Below are positions 1 through 9,731 of a DNA stretch of 64,000 nucleotides, piece by piece. The notes under the pieces were generated by a model. The model was given only the letters and a program-made list of their open reading frames with translations. It was not told the DNA's origin and did no database searches. Origin of the DNA: Bradyrhizobium sp. ORS 285 (lineage in GTDB: Bacteria > Pseudomonadota > Alphaproteobacteria > Rhizobiales > Xanthobacteraceae); assembly GCF_900176205.1 (NCBI RefSeq), contig NZ_LT859959.1, positions 5,725,001 through 5,789,000 of the forward strand, in the 5' to 3' direction. Every line of letters begins with the position of its first letter. The first letter of the stretch is position 1. A program made the position numbers and the translations under genes.

Positions 1-405
1 GCCGATCCACTTGTTGCCGCCCTGGTGCCGGCCCTTCTGCTCTTCCAGCCGCTTCTTCAAGGTCTCCATGAGCTTGTCCCAGCCCAAGGCCTCGATCTCT
101 TTCTTCTCTTCCTCGGTGAGGTACTTCTCGGCCAGCTTCTTCAGCCACTCCTCGGGAATTTCGGCCTTCTCCATCGCGTCCAGGAGATTTTCCAACCCCT
201 TGAACACGGTGCCGAACACGCGGTCGAACTTGTCGAGATTGCGCTCGTCCTTCACCAGCGCCGTGCGCGACAGATAGTAGAAGTTCTCGACCGAATGCTC
301 GGCGAGATCGGCGTCGATCGCCTCCATCAGCGTGAGATATTCACGCAAGGAGACCGGGACCTGCGCGTCGCGCAGTGCTGTGAAGAATTGCAGGAACATG
401 CCCAT
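1..405 (-). CDS. vWA (CoxE-like) domain protein, N-terminal fragment
   Basis: This is the first 135 codons of a protein that continues past the left edge of the window. Translation starts at an ATG (405) and reads MGMFLQFFTALRDAQVPVS, then an acidic and lysine-rich helical stretch. That matches the N-terminal part of the VWA-containing CoxE-like proteins usually paired with a MoxR ATPase. The metal-binding MIDAS motif would lie further downstream and is not in view. A MoxR gene lies 460 bp away on the opposite strand, with a small membrane protein between them, so the usual same-strand MoxR-VWA pairing is broken up here. An alternative start is the second ATG (399). Family assignment is by recognition of the N-terminal region only. 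Confidence 0.7.
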   Translation of the reverse strand, partial: MGMFLQFFTALRDAQVPVSLREYLTLMEAIDADLAEHSVENFYYLSRTALVKDERNLDKFDRVFGTVFKGLENLLDAMEKAEIPEEWLKKLAEKYLTEEEKKEIEALGWDKLMETLKKRLEEQKGRHQGGNKWIG

Positions 406-532
406 TAGATCGCGCGGCCAAGAGGGCACGTCAAGGGCCGGGGCTCGTCAAGGGCCGCTCCTGGCGCGACGGCTGGACCGGCCGGCTTTTTGCTCTACAA
501 TCCCAGGAACCACGGATGGAATGGGGGTTTTC

Positions 533-778
533 ATGGGTATCATTGCAGCGCTGATCATCGGCGCCATCGCGGGCTGGCTCGCCGGACTGATCGTGCGCGG
601 CGCCGGTTTCGGCCTGATCGGCAACATGGTGATCGGCATTGTCGGCGCCCTGGTCGCGAGCTACGTGCTGCCGGCGCTGCATATCGCGCTCGCCAGCGGC
701 ACCTTGGGTGCGATCCTGGACGCTACGATCGGCGCCGTCATCGTGCTCGTGATCCTCTCGCTGATCCGGCGCGCTTGA
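533..778 (+). CDS. GlsB/YeaQ/YmgE-family small membrane protein
   Basis: This 81-residue protein is nearly all membrane-spanning. It has three hydrophobic segments (about residues 2-20, 28-47 and 55-78) joined by Gly-rich turns (GAIAGWLAGLIVRG, GNMVIGIVGALV), the pattern of the transglycosylase-associated/YeaQ family of stress-related inner membrane proteins. The chosen ATG (533) has GGGGG about six bases upstream; an in-frame ATG at 521 would add four residues. It stands alone between the divergent vWA gene and moxR. Function in this family is poorly known beyond association with stress responses. Confidence 0.8.
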   Translation: MGIIAALIIGAIAGWLAGLIVRGAGFGLIGNMVIGIVGALVASYVLPALHIALASGTLGAILDATIGAVIVLVILSLIRRA

Positions 779-867
779 TTATTTCTGCTTCCAATGGCAG
801 CCATCATTTCAAAGCCGCTGCCGCGGCGTAGCCACTCAACACAAGTTCGACCGACAAGCGAGGCGCG

Positions 868-1710
868 ATGAAATTTACCGGGACCCAGGACTACGTCGCC
901 ACCGACGACCTCAAAGTGGCCGTCAACGCGGCGATCGTGCTCGAACGGCCGCTGCTGGTGAAGGGCGAGCCGGGGACCGGCAAGACCGTGCTGGCCGAGG
1001 AAGTCGCCAAGGCCGTCAACGCGCCGCTGCTCACCTGGCACATCAAGTCGACCACCAAGGCGCAGCAGGGCCTTTACGAATACGACGCGGTGTCGCGCCT
1101 GCGCGACAGCCAGCTCGGCGACTCCAGAGTCTCCGACATCAAGAACTACATCAAGCGCGGCAAGCTATGGGAGGCGTTCACCGCCGAGCAGCGCCCGGTG
1201 CTGCTGATCGACGAGATCGACAAGGCCGACATCGAATTCCCGAACGATCTGCTGCTCGAGCTCGACCGGATGGAATTTCACGTCTACGAGACCAACGAGA
1301 CCATCAAGGCCAAGCTGCGCCCGATCGTCATCATCACCTCCAACAACGAGAAGGAGCTGCCCGACGCGTTCCTGCGCCGCTGCTTCTTCCACTACATCAA
1401 GTTCCCCGACGCCGACACGATGGGGCGCATCGTCGACGTGCACTTCCCTGACATCAAGAAGCGTATGGTCGAGGAAGCCTTGCGCATCTTCTTCGAGGTG
1501 CGCGATGTGCCCGGCCTGAAGAAGAAGCCGTCGACCTCCGAGCTGCTCGACTGGCTCAAGCTGCTGCTCAACGAGGACATCGGCCCCGAGCAGCTGCGCG
1601 AGCGCGACCCGCGCAAGCTGATCCCGCCGCTGCATGGCGCGCTGCTGAAGAACGAGCAGGATGTGCATCTGTTCGAGCGGCTCGCCTTCCTCAGCCGCCG
1701 CGAGGTCTGA
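868..1710 (+). CDS. MoxR-family AAA+ ATPase
   Basis: This 280-residue AAA+ ATPase belongs to the MoxR group, which is thought to act as a chaperone in assembly of metal enzymes or protein complexes, often with a vWA partner. Visible motifs are Walker A (GEPGTGKT, about residues 33-40), Walker B (VLLIDEIDKAD, about 111-121), sensor 1 (IVIITSNNEKELP) and an arginine-finger region (DAFLRRCFFHYIKFP). A partner-type vWA gene lies nearby but on the other strand. The specific client is not evident from the context. Length and motif order are normal for the family. Confidence 0.9.
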   Translation: MKFTGTQDYVATDDLKVAVNAAIVLERPLLVKGEPGTGKTVLAEEVAKAVNAPLLTWHIKSTTKAQQGLYEYDAVSRLRDSQLGDSRVSDIKNYIKRGKLWEAFTAEQRPVLLIDEIDKADIEFPNDLLLELDRMEFHVYETNETIKAKLRPIVIITSNNEKELPDAFLRRCFFHYIKFPDADTMGRIVDVHFPDIKKRMVEEALRIFFEVRDVPGLKKKPSTSELLDWLKLLLNEDIGPEQLRERDPRKLIPPLHGALLKNEQDVHLFERLAFLSRREV

Positions 1711-1755
1711 GACCTCGCTCCTGGAGCGACGGGGCGAAGCATCCGCTTCCCCCGT

Positions 1756-2127
1756 TCAAGGTCCGACCATGCGCCCGAGCGCACGGATGATACCGTCGAC
1801 CGCGATCGGTTTCTCGCAGCGGAGAATGTTCGAGAACCGGTCCGGGATGATCGACTCGTCATAGCCGGTCGTGAACACGAACGGCACGCCGCGTTCCACC
1901 AGCAGATCGGCCACCGGGAACGCCATCTCGCCGCGCAGATTGACGTCGAGCACGGCGCCTTCGATGCGCTGCTCTCGCTTGATCAGATCGAGCGCATCGG
2001 GGACAGTTCCGACCGGCCCCAGGACGGTGCCGCCGGCGTCGCCAAACGCGCAGCGTAGTTCGTCCGCCAGCATGTATTCGTCCTCGACGATGAGGATATG
2101 TCGATCGTGAAGCGAGCGTTCAGGCAT
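1756..2127 (-). CDS. Single-domain response regulator
   Basis: This stand-alone receiver domain of 123 residues starts MPERSLHDRHILIVEDE. The acidic pair ED, the phospho-acceptor Asp in GAVLDVNLRG, the Thr in FTTGYDE and the Lys in RCEKPI are all present, and there is no output domain. The start ATG (2127) lies inside the last codons of the upstream hybrid kinase gene (8-bp overlap), so translation is probably coupled. Such receivers next to HWE-type kinases usually act as phosphate shuttles or sinks, and the adjacent kinase is the likely partner. Confidence 0.88.
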   Translation of the reverse strand: MPERSLHDRHILIVEDEYMLADELRCAFGDAGGTVLGPVGTVPDALDLIKREQRIEGAVLDVNLRGEMAFPVADLLVERGVPFVFTTGYDESIIPDRFSNILRCEKPIAVDGIIRALGRMVGP

Positions 2128-5100
2128 GCTCCTCGAGCTCCAATGTGGTGAGCGAAACGGGGATCGATATCGTGCAACGGACGCCATCGGGGGCGAATGT
2201 GTAGGACGTCCTGGCGCTGAGCTGATAGGGCAAGGCCTGCTCGATCAGCTCGCGCCCCTGCCCGGTGCCGCCGGGCACGACGCCGGGAGGCGGCATGTCG
2301 ACGCCGCTCTCGCGCCAGTCGATGTGCAGCCAGGGCCTTTCGTCCGCGCCATGGCGTTCGAGCGACCAGAGCACCGCGAGATGGCCTGACGGCTGCGCAA
2401 GCGCGCCATATTTGACCGCGTTGGTGGCAAGCTCATGCAGCGCCATGGCGAGCGTCTGCACGGTCGAGGACCGCAGCCGCACCCCGGATGGGCCTGCGAG
2501 CTCGACCCGCTCGGAGCCGCCTGCCACCGCCGACAACTCGCTGCGGATCAGGTCGTCGAAGGTGACGCGGTCGTGCTCATTCAGGCGCGATAGCAGCCCC
2601 TGAACGCGCGAGAGCGTCTCGAGCCTATCACGATAACGGGCGCGGAAATCGGCCAGATCCGTGCTGGCGCGCGCCGTCTTGTCGGCCATCGCGCGCACGA
2701 CGGCCAGCAGGTTGCGGGTGCGATGCTGCAGCTCGGCCACCAGCACCTTCTGCCGCTCCTCCCATTCGCGCCGCTCGGTCACGTCGAGCATCGCCCCGGT
2801 CATGCGGATCGCTTGCCCGGCGTCGTCATAGAAGAAGCGCCCGCGGCCATAGAGATAGCGGATCGCGCCGTTCGGGTGCACGACGCGAAACTCGCGGACA
2901 TATTCCTCGCGCGCCTCCATCGCCCGGCGCAGCGCCGCCTCGGTCCCCCCACGATCCTCGGGATGAAGCCGCACCGTCCAAGCCTCGTAGCTCGGCGTCA
3001 CTTCACCCACACCATAACCTTCCATGCGGAAGTGCTCGTCCGACCAGTAGACCTCGCCGGTCGCGACATTCCAATCCCATAGGCCGAGCCGCCCGACCTC
3101 GACCGCGCTGCGCAGACGCTCCTCACTCTTGCGCAGCTCGTACTCGGCCTGCTTCTGCTCGGTAATCTCCCGCGCGGCACCGAACCATTCGACGATCTCG
3201 CCATTGCTGCCGAGCACAGGAATCGCACGCGAATGCGCCCAGCCCAGCGTGCCGTCGATGCGGATGACACGGTGCTCCAGCTCGAAGACGCTCTTGGTGT
3301 CGATCGCCCCGGTGATGGCCGCCACGAACTCCGGCTGATCGTCCGGATGAATGTACTTGGCAAGCCAGCGCTGGCTCGGCGTCATCGTATCGGCAATGAA
3401 ATCCTTGCCCTGGAGATAGCGCATCTCCGTCCAGTCGGGGCTCATGCGATAGACGATATCGGAGCTCGCGGTGACGAAGGCGCGAAAGCGCTCTTCACTG
3501 GCGCGCAGACGCTCGGTTGCTTCGGCGCGCAGGCGCGCCATCTTGAGATGGGCTTCGACCCGCGCCAGCAGCTCGCGCGCGCTGAAAGGCTTGATCAGAT
3601 AGTCATCCGCGCCCGCCTGCATGCCCTCGACACGGCTCTCCTCACCCGCACGCGCCGACAGCAGGATGACGGGAATGGTGCTGACCTGCGCATCGGCACG
3701 CACGCGTGCGAGCAGCTGAATGCCATCGAGCCGCGGCATCATCACATCCGATAGGACAAGATCAGGCTTGGCCCTGGCGATGGCCGCGAGCGCCGCCTCG
3801 CCATCGCCGACCGCCTCGACATCGTAATGTGTCGCGAGCAATCGGCGGACATAGTCGCGCATGTCGGCGTTGTCGTCGGCCAGAAGGATCCGGGTGCGCG
3901 ATACGGTCCGCTGGCCGGAGGAGGCCGCGCCGTCGATGTCGGAAACGGACGGCTCGACGAATGGAGGCGCGTCCGGTAGCCAGTGCAGGGCCTCCTCGAT
4001 GAAGGCACGCGCACCGGGCACGATCGGCTCCTGCGCTGCGGGCACGTCGATCTGCCCGGGCGGCAGGTGGCTCCGGCCCTGCGGAACATGAACCGTGAAG
4101 ACGCTGCCTCGTCCGAGTGCGCTGGCGACGCCGACCGATCCGCCGTGCAACTTCGCGAGTTCCTGGACCAGCGCAAGTCCGATTCCCGAGCCTTCATGGG
4201 TTCGTCCATCCGCCCCCGCCACGCGATGGAAGCGCTCGAACAACTTTGGCAGTTCGTGCTGCGGAATGCCCGTTCCGGTGTCGCGAACAGTGAGCTCGAT
4301 CGTGTCGTCGACCGCGCGCAGCTTGGCCTCGATCTCGCCGGCGAAGGTGAACTTGAACGCATTCGAGAGCAGATTCAGGACGATCTTCTCCCACATCTCG
4401 CGATCGACATAAGCGGGCTCTTGGAGAGGCGGGCAATCCACGATCAGCCTCAGGCCTGCAGCCTCGATCGCAGAGCGGAACACGCTGGCGATCTCCTCCG
4501 TCAATCTCGCCAGATCGGTCGGCACGAAGGCGGCCTGCATCCGACCAGCCTCGATACGCGAGAACTCCAGCAGCGAATTGACCAGCTTGAGCAGCCGCAA
4601 GGCGTTGCGCTGTGCGATCTCCAGGCTGCCGCGGTCCGCGGGCGATGGTCCCTGCGGCCGCGACAGCACGTCTTCCAGCGGCCCGAGCATCAGTGTGAGC
4701 GGCGTGCGGAATTCATGGCTGACATTGGCAAAGAACGCGGTCTTCGCCCGGTCGAGCTCGGCCAACGTCTCGGCGCGCCGCCGCTCGTCTTCATAGGCGA
4801 GCGTCTCGGCGAACGAGCTGCCGAGCTGGGTTGCCATCAGTTCGAAGAAGCCCTGGTGCTCGCCATCCAGCGCACGGCGCGGGTTGGCGCCGCAGATCAG
4901 GACCGCCGTGGGCCGTTCGCGTCCTGTCGTGACCGGCAGCACCAGCGCCAGCCGTGGCGGGTCCGGCCAGGCGCCTCTCGGTACATCGGCAAAGCTCACA
5001 CCGTCGAGAGCGACGCGAATCGGCGCCACCGTATGCGCCGCTGCCGGGATCGGCCAAAGCGTGGCCCCCTCATCATCGAGAGCGATATGCACTGGTGCGA

Positions 5101-5818
5101 TGGCGCCGCCCGGCTGCACGCCAGCCGCGCCAAGCAGGTCCGCCGACCGCCCGTCCCCACTGAGCTGGTAGATCAGCGCGAACGGCACGTCATGTGGATT
5201 CTCGGCGAGAACATCGGCCACGCCGCGACAGGCATGTTGCAAGCTCTCGGCGCGACCACGCGCAGCCAGATCGCGCAATGTCCGCATGCGCCGCTCGCCG
5301 ACGACTTTGGCGGTGGTCTCGATGACCGGCGTGAACACGCCGCCGACGCCACCGGTCTCGTCGCGAATCGGCGAATAGGAGAACGAGAAGTAGGTTTCTT
5401 CGAGATAGCCGTGACGATCCATGAACAGCGGCAGGTCGCGGGATCGCGTCGCTTCGCCGCGCGCAATCACCTGCTCGAGCATCGGGCCGATGACGTCCCA
5501 GATCTCCGGCCACACGTCGCGCCCGGGCGCCCCAAGTGCTGCGGGATGTTTTTGCGATCCCAGCAGCGAACGGTACTCGTCGTTGTAAAGCATGACGAGC
5601 TCGGGTCCCCACCAGATCAGGATGGGAAATGCGCAGTCGAGGCAGGTGCTGACCGACGTGCGCAACGATTGCTGCCAGCACTCCGGCGCGCCCAGGGGCG
5701 ATCGCGACCAATCATGGGCGCGCATCAGCGCTCCCATTTGTCCTCCGCCCTGCAGGAAATCGGCCCCGCGCGCCAGGACCTGAAACGTCCCACGGCCGGC
5801 GTCCGAGTGCTCGTTCAC
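2120..5818 (-). CDS. Large hybrid sensor histidine kinase with a second HWE-type kinase module
   Basis: This is a 1232-residue, apparently cytoplasmic sensor kinase. In order it shows an N-terminal PAS-like region (about 35-150), a GAF-like region (about 165-330), HisKA with HEFRTPL (His about 368) and HATPase, a receiver domain (Asp about 691 in LSDVMMPRLDG), two PAS/PAC repeats (about 775-1010), and a C-terminal HWE kinase with HRTRNLLAVV (His about 1032) and the diagnostic IDWRES. The GTG start (5818) has AGGGG seven bases upstream. It overlaps the following response regulator gene. Two complete kinase cores in one polypeptide are unusual; the input signal is unknown. The upstream intergenic region faces the divergent HerA-like gene. 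Confidence 0.88.
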   Translation of the reverse strand: MNEHSDAGRGTFQVLARGADFLQGGGQMGALMRAHDWSRSPLGAPECWQQSLRTSVSTCLDCAFPILIWWGPELVMLYNDEYRSLLGSQKHPAALGAPGRDVWPEIWDVIGPMLEQVIARGEATRSRDLPLFMDRHGYLEETYFSFSYSPIRDETGGVGGVFTPVIETTAKVVGERRMRTLRDLAARGRAESLQHACRGVADVLAENPHDVPFALIYQLSGDGRSADLLGAAGVQPGGAIAPVHIALDDEGATLWPIPAAAHTVAPIRVALDGVSFADVPRGAWPDPPRLALVLPVTTGRERPTAVLICGANPRRALDGEHQGFFELMATQLGSSFAETLAYEDERRRAETLAELDRAKTAFFANVSHEFRTPLTLMLGPLEDVLSRPQGPSPADRGSLEIAQRNALRLLKLVNSLLEFSRIEAGRMQAAFVPTDLARLTEEIASVFRSAIEAAGLRLIVDCPPLQEPAYVDREMWEKIVLNLLSNAFKFTFAGEIEAKLRAVDDTIELTVRDTGTGIPQHELPKLFERFHRVAGADGRTHEGSGIGLALVQELAKLHGGSVGVASALGRGSVFTVHVPQGRSHLPPGQIDVPAAQEPIVPGARAFIEEALHWLPDAPPFVEPSVSDIDGAASSGQRTVSRTRILLADDNADMRDYVRRLLATHYDVEAVGDGEAALAAIARAKPDLVLSDVMMPRLDGIQLLARVRADAQVSTIPVILLSARAGEESRVEGMQAGADDYLIKPFSARELLARVEAHLKMARLRAEATERLRASEERFRAFVTASSDIVYRMSPDWTEMRYLQGKDFIADTMTPSQRWLAKYIHPDDQPEFVAAITGAIDTKSVFELEHRVIRIDGTLGWAHSRAIPVLGSNGEIVEWFGAAREITEQKQAEYELRKSEERLRSAVEVGRLGLWDWNVATGEVYWSDEHFRMEGYGVGEVTPSYEAWTVRLHPEDRGGTEAALRRAMEAREEYVREFRVVHPNGAIRYLYGRGRFFYDDAGQAIRMTGAMLDVTERREWEERQKVLVAELQHRTRNLLAVVRAMADKTARASTDLADFRARYRDRLETLSRVQGLLSRLNEHDRVTFDDLIRSELSAVAGGSERVELAGPSGVRLRSSTVQTLAMALHELATNAVKYGALAQPSGHLAVLWSLERHGADERPWLHIDWRESGVDMPPPGVVPGGTGQGRELIEQALPYQLSARTSYTFAPDGVRCTISIPVSLTTLELEEHA

Positions 5819-6044
5819 GCGTTGCCCCTTTTTCGCCGCACGATACCGTGAAACGCGCGAACTCGCCAAGCTTGAGGTCCCCAGGCCCGAGCGTGGAACC
5901 GGCCATGAGGCTGTGGGTTCCATATTTCGCGACGCAATCCACAACCGTTCTTGAACACGGGACAAGCTGCCGGGAATGCTCGACGTCCGCGTCCCGACTT
6001 GATATCCGCCACCCTCTGCGAGACGCGGGTTTGAGTCGGGGCAC

Positions 6045-7556
6045 ATGACGGTTGCGATCGAGATGGGGCAGACCGCGGCGGGATCGCCTGCGGCTCTCGA
6101 CCTCGAAGAACTCCTTGCGACCCGCCTCCTGGTCCAGGGCAATTCCGGCTCCGGGAAATCGCATCTGCTGCGTCGGCTGCTGGAGCAGAGCGCGCCCTGG
6201 GTGCAGCAGACGATCATCGATCCTGAAGGCGACTTCGTCACCCTCGCCGAGCGATTCGGCCACCTGGTCATCGAGGCCGAGGACCACACCGAGCGCGCGC
6301 TCCAAGTCGCGGGCGAGCGGGCACGCATCCACCGCGTCTCGACCGTACTCAACCTCGAGGGCCTCGACGCGGAAAACCAGATGCGGCGCGCGGCCGCCTT
6401 TCTCAACGGCCTGTTCGAAATCTCGCGCGACCATTGGTACCCGATGCTCGTCGTCGTCGACGAAGCCCAGCTGTTCGCACCGGCCGTGGCCGGCGAAGTG
6501 TCGGACGAAGCGCGCAAGGCCTCGCTCGGCGCGATGACCAATTTGATGTGCCGCGGCCGCAAGCGCGGGCTGGCCGGGGTGATCGCGACGCAGAGGTTGG
6601 CGAAGCTTGCGAAGAACGTCGCAGCCGAGGCCTCGAACTTTCTCATGGGCCGCACCTTCCTCGACATCGACATGGCCCGCGCCGCCGACCTGCTCGGCAT
6701 GGAGCGGCGCCAGGCGGAAGCGTTCCGCGACCTCGAGCGCGGCCAGTTCATGGCGCTCGGCCCCGCGCTGTCGCGACGGCCGCTGGGCCTGCGCATCGGT
6801 CCGACCGACACCAAGCCGCGCAACGCGACGCCCCGGCTGATGCCGCTGCCGGAGGCCTCGCTCGAGGACGCCCGCGCCGTCATCCTCGCAGCGCCACCGC
6901 CGGAGACGAATGCGCGGCCGCAGCGCAAGCCGCAGCCGGAGCTGCTCGACCAGCTGATGGCGGCGAAATCCGCCGCGCTGGAGTTTCGTCCCGAGCCGCC
7001 ACCGCCTGAAGTCAGCGAGGAGGAGCTCGCCGAGCGCCGTGCCCGCGTCGAGCGCGTGCTGCGCGCTGTCCTGGCCGAGCCCGACGCCGGCTTCCGCGCC
7101 GTCGGCGTGCTCTATCAGGAGTTCGTCGTCCGCTGCCGCATCGAGGGGCTTGGCACGGCGGTGCCTGACCTCAACGAATTCCGCCGCATGCTGACCCGCG
7201 CCCGCGCCGGGCTCGGAGGCGACGAGACCTCGGACGATGCCGGCTGGCAGGACGTCACCTTGCGCGCCTCGCTGCTGCCCGAGGACATGCAGGGCGTCTT
7301 CATGATGCTCGCCCGCGCCGCCAAGGACGGCCGTCCCTGCCCGAGCGATGCCGCGATCGCGCGCGCCTACGGCTCGCATTCGCTGCGCCGGGCGCAGCGG
7401 CTGCTCACTTACATCGAGGACCAGGGCCTGATCGTCTGCCAGCTCGACGGCGCCGGCCGCCGCATCGTCACCCTGGTCGAGCTCGCCTGGGCCACCGCGC
7501 CCGGTGATCCCAACGCCGACGACGCCGATCAATCGCTCGTCACCTCTTCGTCGTGA
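6045..7556 (+). CDS. HerA/DUF87-like ATPase
   Basis: This 503-residue P-loop ATPase belongs to the HerA/FtsK superfamily. Walker A is GNSGSGKSH (about residues 32-40) and Walker B with following residues is MLVVVDEAQLF (about 131-141). A conserved RGRKRGLAGVIATQR segment follows and resembles the sensor region of HerA-type helicases. The C-terminal 200 residues contain an Ala/Pro-rich linker and a helical region without a recognisable domain. Proteins of this type are annotated as DUF87 or helicase HerA domain proteins; HerA itself pairs with the nuclease NurA, but no nurA is adjacent. The substrate is unknown. Confidence 0.8.
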   Translation: MTVAIEMGQTAAGSPAALDLEELLATRLLVQGNSGSGKSHLLRRLLEQSAPWVQQTIIDPEGDFVTLAERFGHLVIEAEDHTERALQVAGERARIHRVSTVLNLEGLDAENQMRRAAAFLNGLFEISRDHWYPMLVVVDEAQLFAPAVAGEVSDEARKASLGAMTNLMCRGRKRGLAGVIATQRLAKLAKNVAAEASNFLMGRTFLDIDMARAADLLGMERRQAEAFRDLERGQFMALGPALSRRPLGLRIGPTDTKPRNATPRLMPLPEASLEDARAVILAAPPPETNARPQRKPQPELLDQLMAAKSAALEFRPEPPPPEVSEEELAERRARVERVLRAVLAEPDAGFRAVGVLYQEFVVRCRIEGLGTAVPDLNEFRRMLTRARAGLGGDETSDDAGWQDVTLRASLLPEDMQGVFMMLARAAKDGRPCPSDAAIARAYGSHSLRRAQRLLTYIEDQGLIVCQLDGAGRRIVTLVELAWATAPGDPNADDADQSLVTSSS

Positions 7557-7601
7557 CGATGCGCCCGGATCGCTCCGGGCGCATCGCGTTGTTGTCCGCG
7601 A

Positions 7602-9731
7602 TCAGGTCGCGGCGATCTTGCCCATCGCCGGATCGCTGATGCTGGGACGGCCGTTCTCGACGTGACCGGCGAGCTGCCAGTTGAAATTGGCGTCGCTGTC
7701 GGTCGTGACCGTCAGGTCGTACCAGCCGTGGGTATGCTCCAGCCGCACCTGCGTCTCCAGCCGCTGGCCGCGCTGCAGGCGATGCCGCTCGCTGCGCCCC
7801 GTGTAGTTGTCGACGAGCGTGACCACGCAGCTCGCGCCCTTGTTGGTCAGCGCGATCGCGAGGCTGCGCGTGTCGTCGTCATCGCCCCAATTGCAGAGAT
7901 GAACGGTTTCGACATCGACCCGCGCCGCCGTCGAAACGACGCCGCCCTTGAAGTGGCGATAGAAGCCGTTCGGGCCGTACACCGACAGGTCATACTGGCC
8001 GGCGCTGGCCGCGAGATCCCACACCCCGTTGAGCGACTTGCCGGCCTCGACCGTGTAGCTCCACGGACCGGTCGCGGTGTTGCCGGAGCGGACATGGAAG
8101 CAGACGCCCGCCTGCCCCGGATTGACGAAGCGAATGCCGAACTTCTTGTTGTTAGCATCCGCATCGCCGTCGACGCGGAGGTCATAGGGCAGCGCGCGCG
8201 CCGGACGGATGCCGGGCTCCTGCTGCGGCAGCACCTGCTTAACCGGCGGCACCGGATGATAGTCGTCGAAGCGCGCGCCCGAGGTGATGTCGGAGGCCGG
8301 CGGCTTGAAGCCGGCCGTGCTCGGCAGCGGCGCGAGACCTTCGTTCGGCGAGGTGAAGTTGAACGCCGAGGTGAGATCGCCGCACACCGCGCGGCGCCAG
8401 GCCGGGATGTTGGTCTCGAACAGGTCCTTCGCATGACGATGGAATCTGCGCTCGATGAAGCGGATCACCGAGGTGTGGTCGAACACCTCCGAGCACACGA
8501 AGCCGCCGCGCGACCAGGGCGACACCACCATCATCGGCACACGCACGCCGAGGCCGTAGGGACCGGCGAGATGATTGGCGTCGCCGGCAAACAGGTCCGT
8601 GCTGACATCGACGGTGGACTGGCCATAGGCCTGCGACATCGCCGGATAGGGACCGACGACGTGATCGAAGAAGCCGCCGCCTTCATCATAGTTGATGAGC
8701 AGTACGGTCTTGCTCCACAGCTCCGGATTCGAGGTGAGGATGTCCAGCACCTTGGAGATGTACCAGGCGCCCGGCCCCGGCAGCCAGTTCGGATGCTCGC
8801 TGAAGGCTTCGGGGGCCGCGATCCACGACACCTGCGGCAGCGTGCCGTTGCGGACGTCGTTGCGCAGACCGTCGAACAGGTTCTCGAACGTGCCGCCATT
8901 GGCGATGTTGCTGCCGCGCAGCGCCTTCTCGTAGAGCGGGCTGCCCGGCTGCGAATTCTGGTACTGGTGGAAGTACAACAGCGAGTTGTCGCCGTAATTG
9001 CCGATCCAGGGATTCTGCGTCCAGCCCCAGGAGCCGGCCGCGTTCAGGCCGGTGCCGATGTCCTGATAGACCTTCCAGGAGATGCCGGCCTTCTCCAGCC
9101 GCTCCGGGAACGTCGTCCAGTCATAGCCGGCTTCGGCATTGGTGATGACCGGGCCGCCATTCTTGCCGTCATTGCCGTCCCAGCCGGTCCACAGGTAATA
9201 GCGATTCGGATCGGTCGGTCCCATCACCGAGCAGAAATACTGGTCGCAGATCGTGAAGGCGTCGGCGAGCGCGTAGTGCCAGGGCAGATCCTGCCGGTTC
9301 ATGCAGGTCATCGTCGTGGTGCCCTTGTTGGCGATCCACTTGTCGTAGTTGCCGTTGTTCCAGGACTTCTGGCCGTCGTTCCAGCCATGCGCGACGTCCT
9401 CGACATAGACCTGGCCGGCATTGTCAACGCGGAACGGCATCACCGAGCCAGCGCCGTTCGGCTGCTGCCAGACCGGATTGCCGTTCGGCAGCTTCACCGC
9501 GCGCGGGTCGTTGAAGCCACGCACGCCGCGCATCGCGCCGAAATAATGATCGAAGGCGCGGTTCTCCTGCATCAGCACCACGATGTGCTTGACGTCCTCG
9601 ATGCTGCCATGGCGGTTGAACGCCGGAATGGCGTGCGCGCGCTCGATGCTCTGGCTGAGCGCCGCTGTCGCCGCCGAAGCGCCAAGCAGGCGCAGGAACT
9701 CGCGACGGTTGTGCGCGATCGTGTTCGACAT
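7602..9731 (-). CDS. plcN: Tat-exported phosphocholine-specific phospholipase C
   Basis: This 709-residue secreted phosphoesterase has a twin-arginine signal (NRREFLRLLG, residues 8-17), followed by the family signature HIVVLMQENRAFDHYFG (about 47-63), in which the Glu-Asn pair is part of the metal site. A DPNRYYLWTG motif and a DEGGGFFDHV motif follow. The C-terminal about 200 residues look like the tandem beta-rich domain (DUF756 type) found in bacterial phospholipases C. The enzyme would hydrolyse phospholipids such as phosphatidylcholine in the periplasm or outside the cell, for example during phosphate limitation. The start ATG (9731) has AGGGG upstream. No chaperone or lipase partner is adjacent. 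The symbol is by family resemblance only. Confidence 0.85.
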   Translation of the reverse strand: MSNTIAHNRREFLRLLGASAATAALSQSIERAHAIPAFNRHGSIEDVKHIVVLMQENRAFDHYFGAMRGVRGFNDPRAVKLPNGNPVWQQPNGAGSVMPFRVDNAGQVYVEDVAHGWNDGQKSWNNGNYDKWIANKGTTTMTCMNRQDLPWHYALADAFTICDQYFCSVMGPTDPNRYYLWTGWDGNDGKNGGPVITNAEAGYDWTTFPERLEKAGISWKVYQDIGTGLNAAGSWGWTQNPWIGNYGDNSLLYFHQYQNSQPGSPLYEKALRGSNIANGGTFENLFDGLRNDVRNGTLPQVSWIAAPEAFSEHPNWLPGPGAWYISKVLDILTSNPELWSKTVLLINYDEGGGFFDHVVGPYPAMSQAYGQSTVDVSTDLFAGDANHLAGPYGLGVRVPMMVVSPWSRGGFVCSEVFDHTSVIRFIERRFHRHAKDLFETNIPAWRRAVCGDLTSAFNFTSPNEGLAPLPSTAGFKPPASDITSGARFDDYHPVPPVKQVLPQQEPGIRPARALPYDLRVDGDADANNKKFGIRFVNPGQAGVCFHVRSGNTATGPWSYTVEAGKSLNGVWDLAASAGQYDLSVYGPNGFYRHFKGGVVSTAARVDVETVHLCNWGDDDDTRSLAIALTNKGASCVVTLVDNYTGRSERHRLQRGQRLETQVRLEHTHGWYDLTVTTDSDANFNWQLAGHVENGRPSISDPAMGKIAAT

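Noticed and set aside
3983..5851. Long plus-strand open frame opposite the hybrid kinase
   Set aside because: The sense strand has intact GAF, HisKA and HATPase motifs; the antisense product has none.
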